The notes beneath the pieces were generated by a model. That model ran no database searches. It worked only from the letters and a program-made list of their open reading frames with translations, and was not told the DNA's origin. The position numbers and the translations under genes were made by a program. Positions 11,191 to 64,000 of a stretch of 64,000 nt of DNA are shown piece after piece. This DNA comes from Megamerina dolium (taxonomy: Eukaryota; Arthropoda; Insecta; Diptera; Megamerinidae): assembly GCA_963854835.1 (NCBI GenBank), contig OY978530.1, forward strand, positions 38,492,751 through 38,556,750, written 5' to 3'. The stretch's first letter is position 1; each line of letters begins with the position of its first letter.

Positions 11191-11620
11191 ATAGCACAAG
11201 CCAACAAAATTTCAAAAATCATTATATCCACAGCAATAGAATAATTAGTCGTATGTAAAATTTTCCGCTGAATCCAAATACGATAGTCACGTATTATTAC
11301 AATAGAACGGTTTTCGAGATATTTTAAAATTTCGGTTTTTGAGTTTTGAAAAAATATAAGGCTACTAAATATACGATATTGGTCTTAGTGAACCGATTTT
11401 TAAGTTATTTTTCTTATAGTGGATAAAATAGCCTTTCCAGGAAATAAAATTATTCAAATTATTATGGTGGATAAAATTTAATTTTTGTGAAAATTTTTCC
11501 TATTTTTAGGCATTCGCCTTTCCTTTTAAAATTTTTTTTTAACGAAATATAAAATAACACCCTATGCACCGATAGCTAATTTTATAATGAACTTTTTGCG
11601 TTTTTCCGGCTAATATAACT
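11191..11620. other. unassigned AT-rich DNA
   Basis: Long A/T runs and no readable gene. Nothing recognised. Confidence 0.35.
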
Positions 11621-11715
11621 ATGTCCCTTCTAGTACTGTCCAAAATTTAACACACACAATAGTACTAGCAGAGAAGCTCGGCCAAAGGACCCTTCGGGGC
11701 TTATAAATGCCACAA
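11621..11715 (+). mobile_element. tRNA-derived SINE, 3' end only
   Basis: The segment GTACTGTCCAAAATTTAACA, then GAGAAGCTCGGCC and the GGACCCTTCGGGGCTTATAAATGCCACA hairpin end, in forward orientation. Confidence 0.75.
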
Positions 11716-12076
11716 ACTTTAACTGTAACAGTAACTATCGCGATATAAGCGCGAATGGCAATAATGGTAGTAACAGCAATTTTTGAAACAGTAACAGAAT
11801 CAAGACAGTATACTGTAATGCAAATGAAACCACATTATGACTGATTTACGACCATTTTAAAGTATTCTAATTTCGTTTTCTAATTTTTAATTTACAGGTC
11901 TACCGTACAAACGAGGCAAAAATAGCAGTTTTGATAAAAACAAAATTGCACTAGCTTATTGATCTAATCAACCTTCCGAAATACTACTAAGACGTGCGCA
12001 TCGAGGAAGCTTATTACCATAATTTCTTATTCTTTTTTTCTTAATTTTGGTTTTTGTTCTTTTTTCGTTCTTGAAG
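11716..12076 (+). other. sequence before the bt leader, ending in a strong splice acceptor
   Basis: No coding content. The last ~45 bases are a T-rich tract ending TTCTTGAAG|GAACG at 12076/12077, an excellent 3' splice-site context. It is therefore probably the end of a 5' intron of bt whose first exon lies further left or outside the window. Confidence 0.45.
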
Positions 12077-12330
12077 GAACGATAACTTACAAATTAATAA
12101 TTATAAGCAAAACCACAACAAGATAAATAATAAAAAATTTCAAGCCGAAAAATCATTAAAGACAACCGAATATAAGGATTAAAAGTCATCTTATTTCCCA
12201 TATCCCATTAAGAATAATCAAGGGTAACACATGTACCCTATAACGCTTTACGTAAATAGAACAACACAGTTATCGTAAACCTATAAGCGCTCATACTAGC
12301 GTACACACATATCACATATATAATATCAGC
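12077..12330 (+). promoter_or_regulatory. bt: candidate 5' untranslated leader of bt with one upstream ORF
   Basis: If the acceptor at 12076 is used, this stretch is the untranslated part of the exon holding the projectin start codon. It is A-rich (AAACCACAACAAGATAAATAA), as fly leaders are. It contains an upstream ATG at 12231 opening a 15-codon frame that stops at 12278, before the main start. An alternative is that the AG at 12328-12329 is itself an acceptor and the ATG is internal; the pyrimidine tract there is poor, so I prefer the leader. Confidence 0.4.
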
Positions 12331-63053
<50,723 letters not shown>

Positions 63054-63438
63054 GTATATGTATAATATATTTATATATATACATACATAGATATATGTAC
63101 ATAGTCTACCAAAAAAGAATATAGATACATACGCACTTGCACAGATATTACACACAGAAAACACAATCACCACATAAATACGTGCATTATATTTAAGGTA
63201 GAGAGAATCGATAAAAACATTATTATGACCATGATAATCCTCATAATTTTTAATTTCATATGTATGTATAAATAATATTGTAGTCTTATCCTTAATTGCA
63301 TGATATTGCTTTGCCGATCACTAATATGCATACAATATATTATATTTCACAGTCTTTGATGTAATCCCTGAAACCGTGTCAAATTATTAATATCAGAATA
63401 ATAAGACTTTTTTCGTTTTTTAAATAGTAATCCTTTAT
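63054..63438. other. start of the next bt intron
   Basis: AT-rich intron DNA. No exon is visible. Confidence 0.45.
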
Positions 63439-63756
63439 CTACACACGCTCGTGCGCGACTTCTGGTGTTAGTTCGGGATTACCTATCCATCTCATCTGCC
63501 CATCCTCAATATAAATGTTCATGTGATCGGCCCATTCAATTGTGCAATTTGAGCAAAATGAATTTTGCTTCCTTCCTGGAACTTTTAATTCGGAAATAAT
63601 TATCATTTCTTCACTTGCATTTATCTGCACATCAGCAAACGCGTGCTCCTTTCTTATGTATGCCAAATCGCATAACCTATCGCTTTGCTCATCAATAAAA
63701 AAGGTGAGATCGTCGATGTGATCGATGACCTTCCAATTTGTGATCTTTGCACATTT
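63439..63756 (-). other. unidentified 105-codon minus-strand open frame
   Basis: The frame is open from a TAA at about 63755 to the TAG closing ...GNPELTPEVAHERV at 63439. It has protein-like composition: WKVIDHIDDLTFFIDEQSDR, YIRKEHAFADVQ, KQNSFCSNCTIEWADHMNIY. One C..C pair (FCSNC) is present. There is no ATG near its left end, so it would be an internal exon, a fragment of an element, or chance. It lies inside the bt intron on the opposite strand. I do not recognise it. Confidence 0.4.
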
Positions 63757-64000
63757 TTATTCTTTTAAACAACATCCGCACATGAGTGTGTGTGCCTTTT
63801 TCTCATTTGATCCATTCGAAATACTCCATTGATTGATCCATTCATACATTGTAATGCTTTCTACGTACACATGTTGGTTACACTAACCCTAATATTTTTG
63901 TTCTTATCATTTGTGTAATCTTAAATACGTCGTTTTAACTGAAATGTTTTTAATATTAATTGCTTCAATAATTCTACACAAAATATTCGCAAACAACAAT
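63757..64000. other. bt intron, right edge of window
   Basis: No feature recognised. Confidence 0.4.

Overview
The window looks like nuclear DNA of a higher (brachyceran) fly; a tephritid-type fly would fit, but the species cannot be read from the sequence alone. It is AT-rich, full of (TA)n arrays, and has spliceosomal introns. The only host gene I can support is the 5' coding part of bent (bt), which encodes the giant muscle protein projectin (twitchin family), on the + strand. Seven exons (12331-12643, 14874-14895, 19236-19398, 25098-25242, 47672-47807, 62493-62693, 62752-63053) join in phase. They encode the first four immunoglobulin (I-set) domains, 427 codons plus one base, and the gene runs on past the right edge. 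One exon is only 22 nt long. No further exon is visible after 63053.

The other ~98% of the window is upstream or intronic DNA packed with transposable elements. Left flank (1-12076): AT-rich DNA, then a mosaic of mariner, RNase-H LINE, jockey-type LINE, SINE and gypsy fragments. Introns 1-2 (12644-19235): a Tigger/pogo relic, an inverted mariner, a nearly intact DDD-type Tc1/mariner-superfamily transposon, two internally deleted elements with clear terminal inverted repeats (TIRs), and long TA arrays. Intron 3 (19399-25097): a decayed RTE LINE, two mariner relics and a TA/CA array. Intron 4 (25243-47671, 22 kb): a long jockey-clade LINE, an LTR element with gag, a nearly complete 2.4-kb Transib element (the superfamily related to RAG1), RTE, gypsy and DDD-type fragments, many SINEs, and a 17-bp perfect hairpin. 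Intron 5 (47808-62492, 15 kb): a mariner, two tandem Tc1-like elements with an IR/DR layout, a young RTE, and RNase-H LINE and RTE relics. Intron 6 is only 58 bp.

A tRNA-derived SINE of about 340 bp recurs at least 13 times in both orientations. It has recognisable polymerase III A and B boxes and a conserved 3' end; I cannot match it to a named family. The most interesting items are the Transib element (matching CAC-starting TIRs and a probable 5-bp target duplication), the 22-nt projectin microexon, the SINE family with one inverted pair, and several duplications whose shared lesions let the order of events be read.

Limits: alignments and identity estimates were made by eye. TE family names rest on recognised protein motifs, not on searches. 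Ends of degraded elements are approximate to tens of bases.
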